Positions 1-9,437 of a stretch of DNA of 64,000 bases are shown piece after piece (the stretch's first letter is position 1; each line of letters opens with the position of its first letter). The stretch is from Tabrizicola sp. TH137 (GTDB lineage Bacteria > Pseudomonadota > Alphaproteobacteria > Rhodobacterales > Rhodobacteraceae), in NCBI RefSeq assembly GCF_002855575.1, contig NZ_PKRQ01000008.1, positions 83,317 through 147,316 of the forward strand, read 5' to 3'. A program made the position numbers and the translations under genes. The notes beneath the pieces were generated by a model that saw only the letters and a list, made by a program, of their open reading frames with translations, was not told where the DNA came from and made no database searches.

Positions 1-658
1 TGCGGCCTTCATCGCCGGGCTGGTCGGTTGTCCGGTGATTACCTCGCTGCTGGTGAATGAAGGGGGAGGCATTCATGTGGATGGGCGGGGAACGGTGCTT
101 CTGACGGAAACCGTGCAGCTTGATCCGAACCGCAACCCCCATGCCGACAAGGCGCGGGTCGAGGCCGAAATGGCACGGACCCTTGGCATCGGCAAGGCGA
201 TCTGGCTGCCTTGCGGCCTTGCGCGCGACTACGAGCCCTTCGGAACGCGCGGGCATGTCGATATCGTCGCCACCTTTCCAAGCCCCGGAAGGGTGCTGGT
301 GCATCAGCAGCGGGATGCCGGCCATCCTGACCATGCCACCATGTCGGATATCCGGGCCCTGCTGGCGGAGGCCACGGATGCCAGCGGGTCGCGGCTGGAG
401 ATCATCGACTTGCCCGCGCCCGCAACCCTGACCGATGCGGAGGGCTTTGTTGACTGGTCCTATGTGAACCACCTTGTCCTCAATGACGCAGTCATCGCCT
501 GTGCCTTCGGCGAGGCGATGGCCGACGCCCGGGCGGCGGAAATCCTTGCCGAGGCCTATCCCGGCCGCCGCATCGTGCCGATGGATGCGCGCGAGCTTTT
601 CGCGCGGGGCGGAGGCGTGCATTGCATCACGCAGCAGCAGCCGAAGCCACGCCAATGA
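1..658 (+). CDS. aguA: Agmatine deiminase family protein, C-terminal part (cut by window edge)
   Basis: The reading frame is open from the first base, so the start lies outside the window; about 218 C-terminal residues are present. Motifs typical of agmatine/peptidylarginine deiminases are visible: GGGIHVDGRG near the start, the RGHVDIVA block that carries a catalytic His and Asp, and the terminal GGGVHCITQQQPK with the nucleophilic Cys. Family members hydrolyse agmatine to N-carbamoylputrescine and ammonia in the cytoplasm. The stop codon overlaps the start of the amidase gene by 4 bp (ATGA), so the two are probably co-translated. Substrate is inferred from family only; related deiminases act on other guanidines. 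Confidence 0.85.
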   Translation, partial: AAFIAGLVGCPVITSLLVNEGGGIHVDGRGTVLLTETVQLDPNRNPHADKARVEAEMARTLGIGKAIWLPCGLARDYEPFGTRGHVDIVATFPSPGRVLVHQQRDAGHPDHATMSDIRALLAEATDASGSRLEIIDLPAPATLTDAEGFVDWSYVNHLVLNDAVIACAFGEAMADARAAEILAEAYPGRRIVPMDARELFARGGGVHCITQQQPKPRQ

Positions 659-2634
659 ACATCGTCGAAGCCAGCCTGAACGATCTGCGTGCCGCACTGG
701 AGGCGGGCGATGTCACTTCGGTTTCGCTGACCGCGGCATATCTTTCGCGCATCGCGGCGCTGGACAGGCATGGGCCGAGGCTGAATGCCGTTCCGGTCCT
801 GAATCCGGATATGTTCGACGAGGCCCGCGCTTCGGATTTGCGACGGGCCGAGGGCAGGCCCATCGGCCCGCTGGATGGCATCCCCTACACGGCGAAGGAC
901 AGCTACAAGGTGAGGGGGTTGACCGTGGCCTCCGGCTCGCCTGCCTTTGCAGATCTTGTGGCCGGGGAGGACGCCTTTGCCATTGCCCGGCTGAGGGCGG
1001 CGGGGGCCGTGCTGATCGGGCTGACGAACATGCCGCCGATGGCGAATGGCGGGATGCAGCGAGGGGTCTATGGGCGGGCGGAAAGTCCCTACAACGCGGA
1101 TTTCCTGACGGCGGCCTATGCCTCGGGCTCTTCGAACGGATCGGGTTCGGCGACGGGGGCTAGCTTTGCCGCCTTCGGGCTGGGCGAGGAAACGTGGTCA
1201 TCGGGGCGCGCGCCGGCGGCGAATAACGGGCTGTGCGCCTATACGCCGTCGCGCGGTGTGATCTCGGTCCGGGGAAACTGGCCGTTGGTGCCGACGATGG
1301 ATGTGGTCGTGCCGCATACGCGGCGGATGGCGGACATGCTGGCGCTTCTGGATGTCATCGTGGCGGATGACCCTGAAACGAGGGGCGACCTGTGGCGACG
1401 CCAGACCTGGGTTGCGATCCCCAAGGCTTCGGATATCCGCCCGCGGTCCTATCCTGCGCTGGCTGATGGGGCGACGCTGAAGGGAAAGCGGATCGCGGTG
1501 CCTGCCATGTATATCAACGCCGATCCCCTTGCGGGGACAGGCGATACCCCGGGGATCGGGGGGCCGACGGGAGCGCGGATCCGGACGCGGGCCTCGATCC
1601 TAGCGCTGTGGGAACAGGCCCGGGCGGCGATGGAGGCGGCCGGTGCGACCGTGGTCGTCACCGATTTCCCGGTGATTACCAATTACGAAGGTGACCGACC
1701 GGGTGCCCCGACGATCCGAACGCGCGGGCTTGTCCCCCCGGCATATTTCAAGCGTGAGATCATGGATCTTTCCGTCTGGTCCTGGGACGATTTCCTGGCG
1801 GCCAACGGTGACAGCGCGCTGAGCCGACTTGCGCAGGTGGATGGCAGGCTGATCTTTCCGCGGCCGAAGGGCGCGCTTCCTGACCGGTATGACGGTTTTG
1901 ACGACGACATAGCCACCTATCCCGACCATGCGAGGGCGAACCCGGTGGAGGATTTTCGCAGCATCCCGCATCTTGCCGAAGGTCTGCGCGGGCTGGAGGA
2001 AACCCGGCGTGTCGATCTGGAGAACTGGATGGATGCCCATGCGCTGGACGCGGTGGTGTTTCCTGCCGTGGCAGATATCGGCCCTGCGGATGCGGATGTG
2101 AACCCGGAGTCCTTCGAAAAGGCCTGGGCGAATGGAGTCTGGGTGGCCAATGGCAATCTGGCCATCCGTCACCTGGGCATTCCGACGGTGACGGTTCCCA
2201 TGGGGATCATGGCCGATACCGGGATGCCTGCGGGTCTGACCTTCGCCGGGCGGGGATGGGACGACACTGCGCTGCTGCAACTCGCCTGCGCTTTCGAGGC
2301 GACGGGCGATTACCGCCGCGCCCCGCCGCGAACCCCGGAACTGACGGGCCTGCCCGTTGCGCGGCCAGTGCCGTCGGGGGCCAGTCGGCCGACCCTGACC
2401 ATCAGCCGCACGGTGTTGGATGACGGGCGCGAGCGGCTGGTTCTCCGCTGGCACTCGGACGCGGCGCTGATCCATCTGTCGGTGAATGGCGTGGCGGTGG
2501 CTTTTGCGGATGGCGAAACCACCACGCTGACCCTGGCGCGCAACAAACATGTCCACAGCGAGTGGCAACCGCCTTACGGCCCGCTTGCGATTGCCCTCTT
2601 CGACGATGGAACGGCTGCCTTCGCGGAAGGATGA
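655..2634 (+). CDS. Amidase signature family hydrolase
   Basis: A 659-aa protein of the amidase signature family (Ser-cisSer-Lys triad). The catalytic Lys lies in GIPYTAKDSYK (about residue 80) and the serine-rich loop in SGSSNGSGSATGASFAAFG (about 160-180). The usual GTDTGGS element of the loop is replaced by GEETWSSGR, so specificity may be unusual. The protein is longer than a typical amidase of about 470-500 aa; the extra 60-70 C-terminal residues look like a small beta-rich extension. The ATG at 655 was chosen because it overlaps the upstream deiminase stop. Pairing with a deiminase suggests hydrolysis of a carbamoyl or amide product, which is inference. It could equally act on an unrelated amide. 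Confidence 0.85.
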   Translation: MNIVEASLNDLRAALEAGDVTSVSLTAAYLSRIAALDRHGPRLNAVPVLNPDMFDEARASDLRRAEGRPIGPLDGIPYTAKDSYKVRGLTVASGSPAFADLVAGEDAFAIARLRAAGAVLIGLTNMPPMANGGMQRGVYGRAESPYNADFLTAAYASGSSNGSGSATGASFAAFGLGEETWSSGRAPAANNGLCAYTPSRGVISVRGNWPLVPTMDVVVPHTRRMADMLALLDVIVADDPETRGDLWRRQTWVAIPKASDIRPRSYPALADGATLKGKRIAVPAMYINADPLAGTGDTPGIGGPTGARIRTRASILALWEQARAAMEAAGATVVVTDFPVITNYEGDRPGAPTIRTRGLVPPAYFKREIMDLSVWSWDDFLAANGDSALSRLAQVDGRLIFPRPKGALPDRYDGFDDDIATYPDHARANPVEDFRSIPHLAEGLRGLEETRRVDLENWMDAHALDAVVFPAVADIGPADADVNPESFEKAWANGVWVANGNLAIRHLGIPTVTVPMGIMADTGMPAGLTFAGRGWDDTALLQLACAFEATGDYRRAPPRTPELTGLPVARPVPSGASRPTLTISRTVLDDGRERLVLRWHSDAALIHLSVNGVAVAFADGETTTLTLARNKHVHSEWQPPYGPLAIALFDDGTAAFAEG

Positions 2635-2731
2635 GGAGGGTTGCAGGAGTAATCCCTGATCCCCGCCCTCCCTCGAACAGGCCGGGCGGCAATGGATTCA
2701 GATGAAGGGCCCGAGGTGAGAGTGGCGCGGC

Positions 2732-2968
2732 CTAGCGGCGGCGAACCGAATTGCCACCTGCGATGATGCGGTTGATAAGGTTTGCGGCCGCGATATGCAT
2801 GTCTTCCAGCCCGTCGCCGGGTGGCGCCAGTTCATGCGCGGCAGCAGCATCCTGTAGAATGCCCATGATCTCACGCTCGGGCAGGATGTTTCGATCGTTC
2901 AGCGCCAGAAGAAGCGATTCGCAAATTGCGAGGGCGGCATGGCCAGCAGCGTCCGGTATGGCGGTCAT
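2732..2968 (-). CDS. Small conserved-looking hypothetical protein
   Basis: An ORF encoding about 78 aa from the ATG at 2968; longer forms from 3010 or 3046 are possible and none has a clear ribosome binding site. The sequence is largely helical, with a central stretch ALAICESLLLALNDRN followed by ILPEREIMGILQDAAAAHE, and an Arg-rich end. It has no signal peptide and no convincing membrane segment. It sits convergent to the amidase and divergent from the Crp/Fnr gene. I do not recognise a function. Confidence 0.5.
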   Translation of the reverse strand: MTAIPDAAGHAALAICESLLLALNDRNILPEREIMGILQDAAAAHELAPPGDGLEDMHIAAANLINRIIAGGNSVRRR

Positions 2969-3124
2969 GGGGTTTCGACTTTCACGGGTTTTTCTTTTAT
3001 CCTGAGGCATCGTCGCATGAAAATCGGCTTTCGGGCTGATCTGCATCAGCCTTGGACCCGGTCATTTGCTGAACATGGGCGGGTAGCTCGATACGTCCGG
3101 CGTCACAATGCGGAAAGCTTGGCC

Positions 3125-3877
3125 ATGAAGGAACTGACCACCGTTCTATCAGTTCAGGATAGCCCCTTTGCGCGCAAGCTTTCGGCCTTTGTGAGCCTTA
3201 CGCATGAAGACCTGGTCGTGATGTCCGACCTGTATCGGCGGCGGCGGCATTTCGCAGTCGGCAGTGACATGATCCATCAAGGCCAGACGGGCCAGTGCGC
3301 CTATGTGCTCGCCTCGGGGTGGGCCTCGTCCTACAAGATTCTGGTCGATGGCACGCGCCAGATCGTCGATTTCCAGATTCCCGGAGATTTCATCGGACTC
3401 AGATCCATCCTTTTCCGGACATCGGACCACAATGTGGAACCGATCACGCCGGTCCAAGCCTCGGAAGTGCAGCAGCGTGACCTGCTGGACGCCTTCACCC
3501 GAACGCCGCGCCTGGCGACGGCCGTCCTCTGGGCTGCTTCGCGGGATGAGGCGATGGTCGTGGAACATCTGGTCGATCTGGGCAGACGGTCTGCTTCGGT
3601 CCGGATGGCGCATTTCCTGCTGGAACTGGGGTCGCGGCTGCGGCTGGTCGGACTTGCGAACCGCGACGGATATGACTGCCCGCTTTCGCAGTATCTTCTT
3701 GCAGACGCGCTTGGCTTGAGCGCCGTGCATGTCAACCGCGTGCTGCGTGAATTGCGCGAGACCGGACTCGTTACGTTTCAGCGCGGCCGGGTGGTCTTTG
3801 ACGATTATGACGCTCTGGTCGAGTTCGCGGGCTTTGACCGGGATTATCTGGATCAGGAAGGCCCGCTGCTGACCTGA
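3125..3877 (+). CDS. Crp/Fnr family transcriptional regulator
   Basis: A 250-aa regulator with an N-terminal cyclic-nucleotide-binding-like beta barrel (about residues 15-130, including the GQCAYVLASGWASSYKIL and FQIPGDFIGLRS segments) and a C-terminal winged helix (about 165-230). The recognition helix region reads LADALGLSAVHVNRVLRELRE. The Cys cluster of oxygen-sensing FNR is absent, so an iron-sulfur sensor is unlikely. The start at 3125 is preceded by GGAAAG; the longer open frame upstream lacks coding character. Targets are unknown. Rhodobacteraceae carry many such paralogues. The neighbouring cobalamin-binding regulator suggests a small regulatory module. Confidence 0.9.
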   Translation: MKELTTVLSVQDSPFARKLSAFVSLTHEDLVVMSDLYRRRRHFAVGSDMIHQGQTGQCAYVLASGWASSYKILVDGTRQIVDFQIPGDFIGLRSILFRTSDHNVEPITPVQASEVQQRDLLDAFTRTPRLATAVLWAASRDEAMVVEHLVDLGRRSASVRMAHFLLELGSRLRLVGLANRDGYDCPLSQYLLADALGLSAVHVNRVLRELRETGLVTFQRGRVVFDDYDALVEFAGFDRDYLDQEGPLLT

Positions 3878-4089
3878 GGATCGCTCCGCCCGCTGCCACA
3901 GAGGGCTGTACGCACCCATTCGCATCGGAGAGAGTCCCCTCGCCCGATGCGGGACGGCCCCGCCCTTGCTGCCCTTGGCAGGGGGGCGGTGCGCTGTCGC
4001 GCCGCGCCTGCGGATCGCGCTTCCTGCGCCATTTCTTCTTGCCAACCTGCCTGAGGTGTTTACGCTTTGCCAAGGCAGGGGGAAACGCC

Positions 4090-4911
4090 ATGACAGATCA
4101 GCGCGACCCTCTGGATGCAGAGGCATTTCACCGGACATCGACGCTTTTCCTTGAAAAGAGCAAGGTTCTGGCCCCTGAGGCGGTCGAGGAACTTGCACAG
4201 GACATTGTCCGCCGCCTGTCTGGCATGAAGCGCACCCCGAATGTTGCACCCGACGATCTTGCGCCGGCATCCCGAATCGCCGCGTTCTGCGATGCGCTGG
4301 TTCAACCGACGCCTTCTGCCGCGCTGTCCTTCATCCTGGACCGGCAGGCGGAGGGGGCGGATCGTCACGTTCTTCTTTACGGCTACCTTGCCGGGGCCGC
4401 CCGGATGCTGGGCGCCCGCTGGGATGCGGACGAGAACAGCTTCTATGACGTGATCCACGGGACAGGCCATCTTTACGCCCTGATGCGCGCCCTCTGGCCT
4501 GACAGGGAGCGGGAGGGCGGGTCCGCCTTCAACCGCCGCAACGCCCTTTTTGCCCTGGTGCCGGGCGAAACCCACAGCTTTGGCGTGACAGTGGCAGCAG
4601 AGACCTTCCGCGAGGCGGGATGGAGGATCGACCTCCAGATCGGGCTAGACCAGGAAGCCTTGGTCCAGCATGTCCGCCTAACGGAACCTGCGATCATCGG
4701 CTTGTCCCTCAGCACGCAGGACCGGCTGGCGGCGCTGATCCGGCTGGTGGTCGCACTGCGTCTGGTCCGACCGCAGGCCATCATCGGCGTGGCCCCGGCA
4801 ATCGACATGTCGGGTGATGTGCTGCACCGGGTTGTCGATATCGACGCCGTGTTTCGCGATGCGCGTGCGGCGGTGCGGGATCTGGACTGGATGCTTCAGC
4901 TTAGGGTCTGA
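4090..4911 (+). CDS. Cobalamin (B12)-binding domain regulator, AerR/PpaA-like
   Basis: A 273-aa protein with the layout of the AerR/PpaA regulators of purple bacteria. A helical cap region contains LAGAARMLGARWDADENSFYDV (described here in two parts: LAGAARMLGARWDAD, then ENSFYDV), which matches the family pattern W-(D/E)-x-D-x-x-S-F-x-D-V. It is followed by a Rossmann-like B12-binding domain with PGETHSFGV, corresponding to the (D/E)xHxxG cobalamin-ligand motif, and a GLSLSTQDRLAALIRLV segment. Known relatives use cobalamin to sense light and modulate the photosynthesis repressor PpsR/CrtJ. No photosynthesis gene or PpsR is in the window, so the target is unknown. The ATG at 4090 follows an AGGGGG ribosome binding site. 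Confidence 0.8.
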   Translation: MTDQRDPLDAEAFHRTSTLFLEKSKVLAPEAVEELAQDIVRRLSGMKRTPNVAPDDLAPASRIAAFCDALVQPTPSAALSFILDRQAEGADRHVLLYGYLAGAARMLGARWDADENSFYDVIHGTGHLYALMRALWPDREREGGSAFNRRNALFALVPGETHSFGVTVAAETFREAGWRIDLQIGLDQEALVQHVRLTEPAIIGLSLSTQDRLAALIRLVVALRLVRPQAIIGVAPAIDMSGDVLHRVVDIDAVFRDARAAVRDLDWMLQLRV

Positions 4912-4985
4912 CCGTTCATCGGCTGGACGACGCAGCGGACCGGGGCCCTTGATTGGGCCGCGATTCTGATCGGGCAGAAGACGGG

Positions 4986-6011
4986 TCAGCCCTTCCCGGA
5001 CAAGAGGAGGCGGACTTCCGGCGGCAAGGATGGTTGCGGACGATAGGCGCGCAGCTTGTCGCGCAGCACCCCGGAAAAGATGGGGGGGAAATTTGCGGGC
5101 GGATTGAGCGCAAAGGCCAGGGCGGCGGAGAGTCCATTCTGCGCCTTCTCATCCAGGAACCTGCGCAAAAGCCATCGCACCCGAATTTCGGCAAGATGCT
5201 GTTGCAGGGCCGTCCGGGCGCCAGCGTCCATGTCCGGATTGCGGAGATTTTCTTCGCAGGCGGCCATCAGGGCGGCAAGGTCGCCTGTCCGGTGGCGACC
5301 GGAAAGAGACCCCTCGCGCACCAGCGCGACATAGCCGCAGCGATGCGACACCAGAAAACGCGCACCCGCAGCAAGCATGCGGACGTAGAGATCGAAATCC
5401 TCGCCCAACCAGAGGTCCTCGTTGAAGCGCAGGCCGTGGCGGGTAAGGAAATCCCGCGAAAGCACGGGCTTCAGAAAGCCCAGTTCGCCACGATCGCCCC
5501 GTCCGGACCGCTGAAGATTGCCGACGGCGAAGGTGGCAAGATCGAGTTTCCGGATATGGGTATCGGCTGTCGGCACCCCTGAAAGAGGCTGAGAGGCGAG
5601 GCGTTCCGGCACGAAAGCGATGTTGTCGGCGATCATCTCCCAGTCGGAGATGGCGAAAAGAGACTGAAACCGGCCCGGCAGCAGGTAATCATCCGCGTCG
5701 AGAATGGCGATATAGGGCGACTGGCTTGCCGCGATCGCCCTGTTTCGCCCGGCGGATGGCCCGAGATTGGTATCGTTCCGCAGGACTGTCAGCCGGGCGT
5801 CGCCCTTGGCGGCCTCGCGTGCCGCAGGGCCAGTGGCATCGGTAGAGGCGTCATCGACGACGACGACTTCTGCAACTTCCGGCTGATCCAATGCCGAGCT
5901 GACCGCTTGCGCGATGGTCGCCGATGCATTCCTGGCGGTGATGACGACGCAAACCGACGCTGTCACTTCTGCTGCCTTCCATCCGGGCGGGACCGGGATT
6001 TGCACCGGCAC
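4986..6011 (-). CDS. Family 2 glycosyltransferase
   Basis: A 341-aa GT-A fold glycosyltransferase. Family 2 motifs are clear: VCVVITARNASATIAQAVSS at the N-terminus, VVVVDDASTDAT with the nucleotide-sugar-binding Asp pair, LDADDYLLPGR with the DxD metal site, and a later LGEDFDLYVRML segment that supplies the catalytic-base ED. The C-terminal 90 residues are helical and Arg-rich. It lies 92 bp downstream of the SorC regulator on the same strand but need not belong to that operon. Acceptor and sugar are unknown. It resembles the ExoO-type transferase encoded at 51 kb in overall layout, so a role in the same exopolysaccharide is plausible. Confidence 0.88.
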   Translation of the reverse strand: MPVQIPVPPGWKAAEVTASVCVVITARNASATIAQAVSSALDQPEVAEVVVVDDASTDATGPAAREAAKGDARLTVLRNDTNLGPSAGRNRAIAASQSPYIAILDADDYLLPGRFQSLFAISDWEMIADNIAFVPERLASQPLSGVPTADTHIRKLDLATFAVGNLQRSGRGDRGELGFLKPVLSRDFLTRHGLRFNEDLWLGEDFDLYVRMLAAGARFLVSHRCGYVALVREGSLSGRHRTGDLAALMAACEENLRNPDMDAGARTALQQHLAEIRVRWLLRRFLDEKAQNGLSAALAFALNPPANFPPIFSGVLRDKLRAYRPQPSLPPEVRLLLSGKG

Positions 6012-6103
6012 ATGCGATTTGCGGGTTAATGGCTTCTGCGCATGGCCGGGTCAAGACATGGTTTGGGGCCAGTCCCGGCGGTTCCGATCCGGCGACCCGT
6101 CTG

Positions 6104-7063
6104 TCAGGCCAAGAGGCTTAGCGCCGTCTGTTCATCCGTGATCAGGGTGGTCGGGGAAACCGTCTTCATTGCAGCCATCAAGGCGATGCGCTTTTCCTTG
6201 CCGCCCGAGATGAGAACCCGTTCCGGGCAGCGGCGAAGGTCGTTCAGATCGGCAGAGATCACCCTCTCGTTCACCTCGTGGCTGACCGGCGTCCCATCTT
6301 CGGAAATGAAATTGTAGAGGACATCGCCAACCGCCCCAGCCTCGATCAGCGAGCGGCGGTCCGCCTCGGTGATATAGCCGGTGCGATAGCTGGTGGTGAG
6401 CGTCGAGATGCCACCGACGGAGAGCAAGGCGACATCCAGGTTGCTTGCCATTTCGAAGATCGCGGAGAGACCGCAGCGTTCGAGCAGCGCATGTTTGGTT
6501 TCGGGACTGTCTACCACAGCCGGGGCGGGGATCAGGAACCCTTCGCCCTGGAAGAGTTCGGCGAATTGCCAGGCGAATTCCGCAGGGTTGAAGCGGCGGG
6601 CGGCCGCAATCCCGCCGAGCAGAGAGACCACACGAAAGTTTTCGAGCGTTTCGCCACTGATGAAGGGTAGTGAATTGTAGAGGGTACGACCCCAACCCAC
6701 CCCGACTGTCATGCCGGATTTCATCAGCCCCGAAACGAAGCTTCCGGCCGCAGCGGCGATGACGCGGACCGGATCTTCCTCGGGATCGGCGAAGGGGGCG
6801 ACGATCACGCGGTTGATGCCATAGGCCGTTTCGATGCGCCGCTCCAGATCAGTGAGTTCCGCGAGCGGCGCAGAGACGGTGACGCGCACCTCATTTCGGC
6901 GGCGGGCGTCGGCGAGGAGGCGCACCACCATGACCCGGTTTATCCCGAGCTGCTGGGCGATGTCGTTCTGGGTGATCCCCTCGACATGATACAGCCAGAC
7001 CGCGCGGGCGCGCAGCCTGTCTGCCTCACTTTGCGCAGCGGTGGCCTGCCGTCCAGCCTGCAT
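6104..7063 (-). CDS. SorC/DeoR-type sugar-responsive transcriptional regulator
   Basis: A 319-aa SorC-family regulator. An N-terminal helix-turn-helix (about residues 15-60: RARAVWLYHVEGITQNDIA then LGINRVMVVRLLADAR) is followed by a large sugar-phosphate-isomerase-like sensor domain containing VGVGWGRTLYN, VVSLLGGIAA, and SVGGISTLTTSYRTG. Such proteins bind phosphorylated sugars and control the adjacent catabolic operon. The gene is last in the leftward operon with the SAF oxidoreductase and acetoin-dehydrogenase-like genes (spacing 39 bp from the E2 gene), so it probably controls that operon and the divergent ABC transporter through sites in 11771-12033. Confidence 0.9.
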   Translation of the reverse strand: MQAGRQATAAQSEADRLRARAVWLYHVEGITQNDIAQQLGINRVMVVRLLADARRRNEVRVTVSAPLAELTDLERRIETAYGINRVIVAPFADPEEDPVRVIAAAAGSFVSGLMKSGMTVGVGWGRTLYNSLPFISGETLENFRVVSLLGGIAAARRFNPAEFAWQFAELFQGEGFLIPAPAVVDSPETKHALLERCGLSAIFEMASNLDVALLSVGGISTLTTSYRTGYITEADRRSLIEAGAVGDVLYNFISEDGTPVSHEVNERVISADLNDLRRCPERVLISGGKEKRIALMAAMKTVSPTTLITDEQTALSLLA

Positions 7064-7102
7064 GAGCCTTCCTCGGTCTTGGCCCTGTCATCCGCTTACC
7101 GC

Positions 7103-8422
7103 CTACATCAAGAGATGGCGCACAAGGATACGAGCGACACGGTCAGGGCATTCCAGCTGCGGAACATGACCCGCATCCGCCAAAAGGTGAAGAGCGAAAT
7201 CGCCGGTGATCGACAGGGCCTGTCGCCAAGGGAGGATATGGTCGCTGCGCCCCCAGAGGATCGCGGTCGGGATTTCCAGCCGGGACAGGGCCGGACGCAG
7301 ATCGAAGGGCTGGACACCGTCGGGGAAGAGGATTTCGGCCAGCTCGGCCTGGAAGGCGCGCAGGGCCGGATCAGCCCGCAGACGCATTGCCGCGCGGGCA
7401 TAGTCGTCGCTGATCCCGTCGGGCGTTGCGGTCAGACGGCGAAGCCAGGGTGCCAGGCTTTCGGCGCGGGTCGCACGGGTGATGCCGGTCAGCGCCTGCG
7501 CGTCGATTTCGGGGCCAAGTCCTGCGGGCGCGATGAGCGCGAGCGACCGGATGCGCCGGGCGCGGATGTCGGCAGCGGCAAGAGCCAGAGCACCGCCGAG
7601 CGAATGACCCAGAAGATCGACCTTGTCATGGCCGCGCGTTACGTCGTCCAAAGCCTCGACCACCATGCGGGCCAGTTCGGCGAAACTGCCGAGCCTGCGG
7701 CGCGGGGAACGGCCGTGGCCAGGCAGGTCGATACGGATCAGCGGCCGATCGGCCCCAAGTGCCTTTTCGAGCGGGGCCCAGCTTTGGCTGTCGGCCGTGA
7801 AGCCATGGATCAGGACCAGCGGAACACCGGTCCCCTTGCGGCTGGAGACATGGAGGGGGCCGGGCTGTGCCGACCAGGCCCCTGCCCCGGGCGATGCAAG
7901 GGCCGGAGCCTCGACGCGGTGGGCCAGAAAGGCAGCGACATCGTCGCGCTGGATACGCCCGCGCGGGCCGGTGCCGGGAACCTCTTCAAGGGTGATGCCG
8001 GAGGCACGGGCCGCAGCGCGGGCGGCAGGGGTGGCGCGCAGGCCCGGTGCGACGGCGGGATCGGCCTGAGGAATGGCAGCCGGATGCGCCGTTGCTGTGG
8101 GCACCGGTTCCACTGTCTTTGCGACCGGCGCTTCGGGTTCGGGTGCTGCGGTCGTCTGGATCGGCGTTTCTGCGACGGTTTCGCCTTCGGCATAGATCAG
8201 GGCAACGACGGTGCCGACCGCGACCATGTCACCCGGCTGGGCCGTGACGGACAGGAGGCGACCGGAGGCGGGGGATTCCACCTCCATCGCAGCCTTGTCC
8301 GTTTCGATGTCGAACAGCGGCGCGCCCTTTGCGACAGTCTCGCCCTCGGCGACATGCCACGTGGCAAGCTTGCCATGGGACATGTCCATGTCCACCTTGG
8401 GCAGGATCACTTCGACCGGCAT
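7103..8422 (-). CDS. acoC: Acetoin dehydrogenase-like E2: lipoyl domain fused to alpha/beta hydrolase
   Basis: A 439-aa protein in three parts. Residues 1-80 form a biotinyl/lipoyl domain with the lipoylation motif ETDKAAMEVESP. A Pro/Ala-rich linker leads to a peripheral-subunit-binding segment (about 130-170: ATPAARAAARASGI, GTGPRGRIQRDDV). The last 240 residues are an alpha/beta hydrolase with LIHGFTAD, the nucleophile elbow GHSLGG, an Asp region GRSDHILPW and a terminal His in ADAGHVPQLE. This fused E2 is diagnostic of AcoC-type acetoin dehydrogenase complexes, which cleave acetoin-like ketols to acetyl-CoA and an aldehyde. It is 3 bp downstream of the E1 beta gene. Whether acetoin is the substrate here is uncertain because the neighbours are sugar genes. 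Confidence 0.88.
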   Translation of the reverse strand: MPVEVILPKVDMDMSHGKLATWHVAEGETVAKGAPLFDIETDKAAMEVESPASGRLLSVTAQPGDMVAVGTVVALIYAEGETVAETPIQTTAAPEPEAPVAKTVEPVPTATAHPAAIPQADPAVAPGLRATPAARAAARASGITLEEVPGTGPRGRIQRDDVAAFLAHRVEAPALASPGAGAWSAQPGPLHVSSRKGTGVPLVLIHGFTADSQSWAPLEKALGADRPLIRIDLPGHGRSPRRRLGSFAELARMVVEALDDVTRGHDKVDLLGHSLGGALALAAADIRARRIRSLALIAPAGLGPEIDAQALTGITRATRAESLAPWLRRLTATPDGISDDYARAAMRLRADPALRAFQAELAEILFPDGVQPFDLRPALSRLEIPTAILWGRSDHILPWRQALSITGDFALHLLADAGHVPQLECPDRVARILVRHLLM

Positions 8423-8425
8423 GGA

Positions 8426-9436
8426 TCAGACCTCGCGCCGGGCGAGACGGCGGGCGGCGGCTTCTATGGTTTCGACCTGCGGCACGGCGGCGCGTTCCAG
8501 ATCGGGGTTGTAAGGCACAGGTGCATCGGCTGCACCAAGACGGAGGATCGGCGCATCGAGATGGTCGAAGGCATCACTTTCGGCAACCATCGCGCTGATC
8601 TCGGCCCCAACGCCGAAGGCCTTTACCCCTTCATAGACCACCATCAGCCGCCCGGTCTTGCGCACCGAGGCAAGGATCGTCTCTGCGTCGATCGGACGGA
8701 TGGAGCGCAGGTCGATCACCTCGGCGCTGATCCCTTCGGCGGCGAGCCGTTCGGCGGCTTCGAGCGCACGGTGCACCATGATGGAACCGGCAACGATGGT
8801 CAGATCCGTACCCGACCGGCGCACCAGGGCCTTTCCGATGGGGGTAAGGTAGCTGCCTTCGGGAACGTGACCCTTCATCTTGTAGAGCAGCTTGTGCTCG
8901 AAGATCATCACAGGGTCGGGATCGGCCAGCGCGGAGAGAAGCATGCCCTTGGCATCTTCCGGCGTCGCCGGCTGGAGGACCTTGAGCCCCGGAACATGGC
9001 CGAACCAGGCCTCGATGGATTGGGAATGCTGCGCGGCCGCCCCGGTGCCGGACCCGGCAGGAAGGCGGAAGACGACGGGGACCGAAGCCTCGCCCCCGAG
9101 CATGTAGCGCAGCTTGGCGGCCTGATTGACGATCTGCTCCATCGCCAACATCGCGAAATCCGAGAACTGGAATTCGTAGATCGGCTTGAGCCCGGTCAGC
9201 GCCGCCCCGACCGCCACGCCGGCCCCCCCCAGTTCCGAGATCGGCGTATCCATCACGCGATCCGGACCGAAGCGATCCACAAGGTCCAGCGTGACCTGGA
9301 AGGCGCCGCCATAGACACCGATATCTTCGCCCATGAGGATGACGGTGGGATCGTTTTCCATGGCGATGGCCATCGCCTCGCGGATGGCTTCGGAATAGGA
9401 CAGGACCCGGAGGCCGGTCTCGGTCATGGCGTTCAT
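8426..9436 (-). CDS. acoB: Acetoin/pyruvate dehydrogenase-type E1 beta subunit
   Basis: A 336-aa transketolase-like beta subunit: [18 protein letters not shown] at the N-terminus, [32 protein letters not shown], and a C-terminal transketolase domain with [12 protein letters not shown] and [15 protein letters not shown]. With the alpha subunit it forms the thiamine diphosphate active site that decarboxylates or cleaves a 2-oxo or alpha-hydroxyketone substrate and passes the acyl group to the E2 lipoyl arm. The ATG at 9436 follows GGAGA and starts 1 bp after the alpha gene stop; a start 21 bp further upstream is less well placed. Confidence 0.9.
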   Translation of the reverse strand: MNAMTETGLRVLSYSEAIREAMAIAMENDPTVILMGEDIGVYGGAFQVTLDLVDRFGPDRVMDTPISELGGAGVAVGAALTGLKPIYEFQFSDFAMLAMEQIVNQAAKLRYMLGGEASVPVVFRLPAGSGTGAAAQHSQSIEAWFGHVPGLKVLQPATPEDAKGMLLSALADPDPVMIFEHKLLYKMKGHVPEGSYLTPIGKALVRRSGTDLTIVAGSIMVHRALEAAERLAAEGISAEVIDLRSIRPIDAETILASVRKTGRLMVVYEGVKAFGVGAEISAMVAESDAFDHLDAPILRLGAADAPVPYNPDLERAAVPQVETIEAAARRLARREV

Positions 9437-9437
9437 G

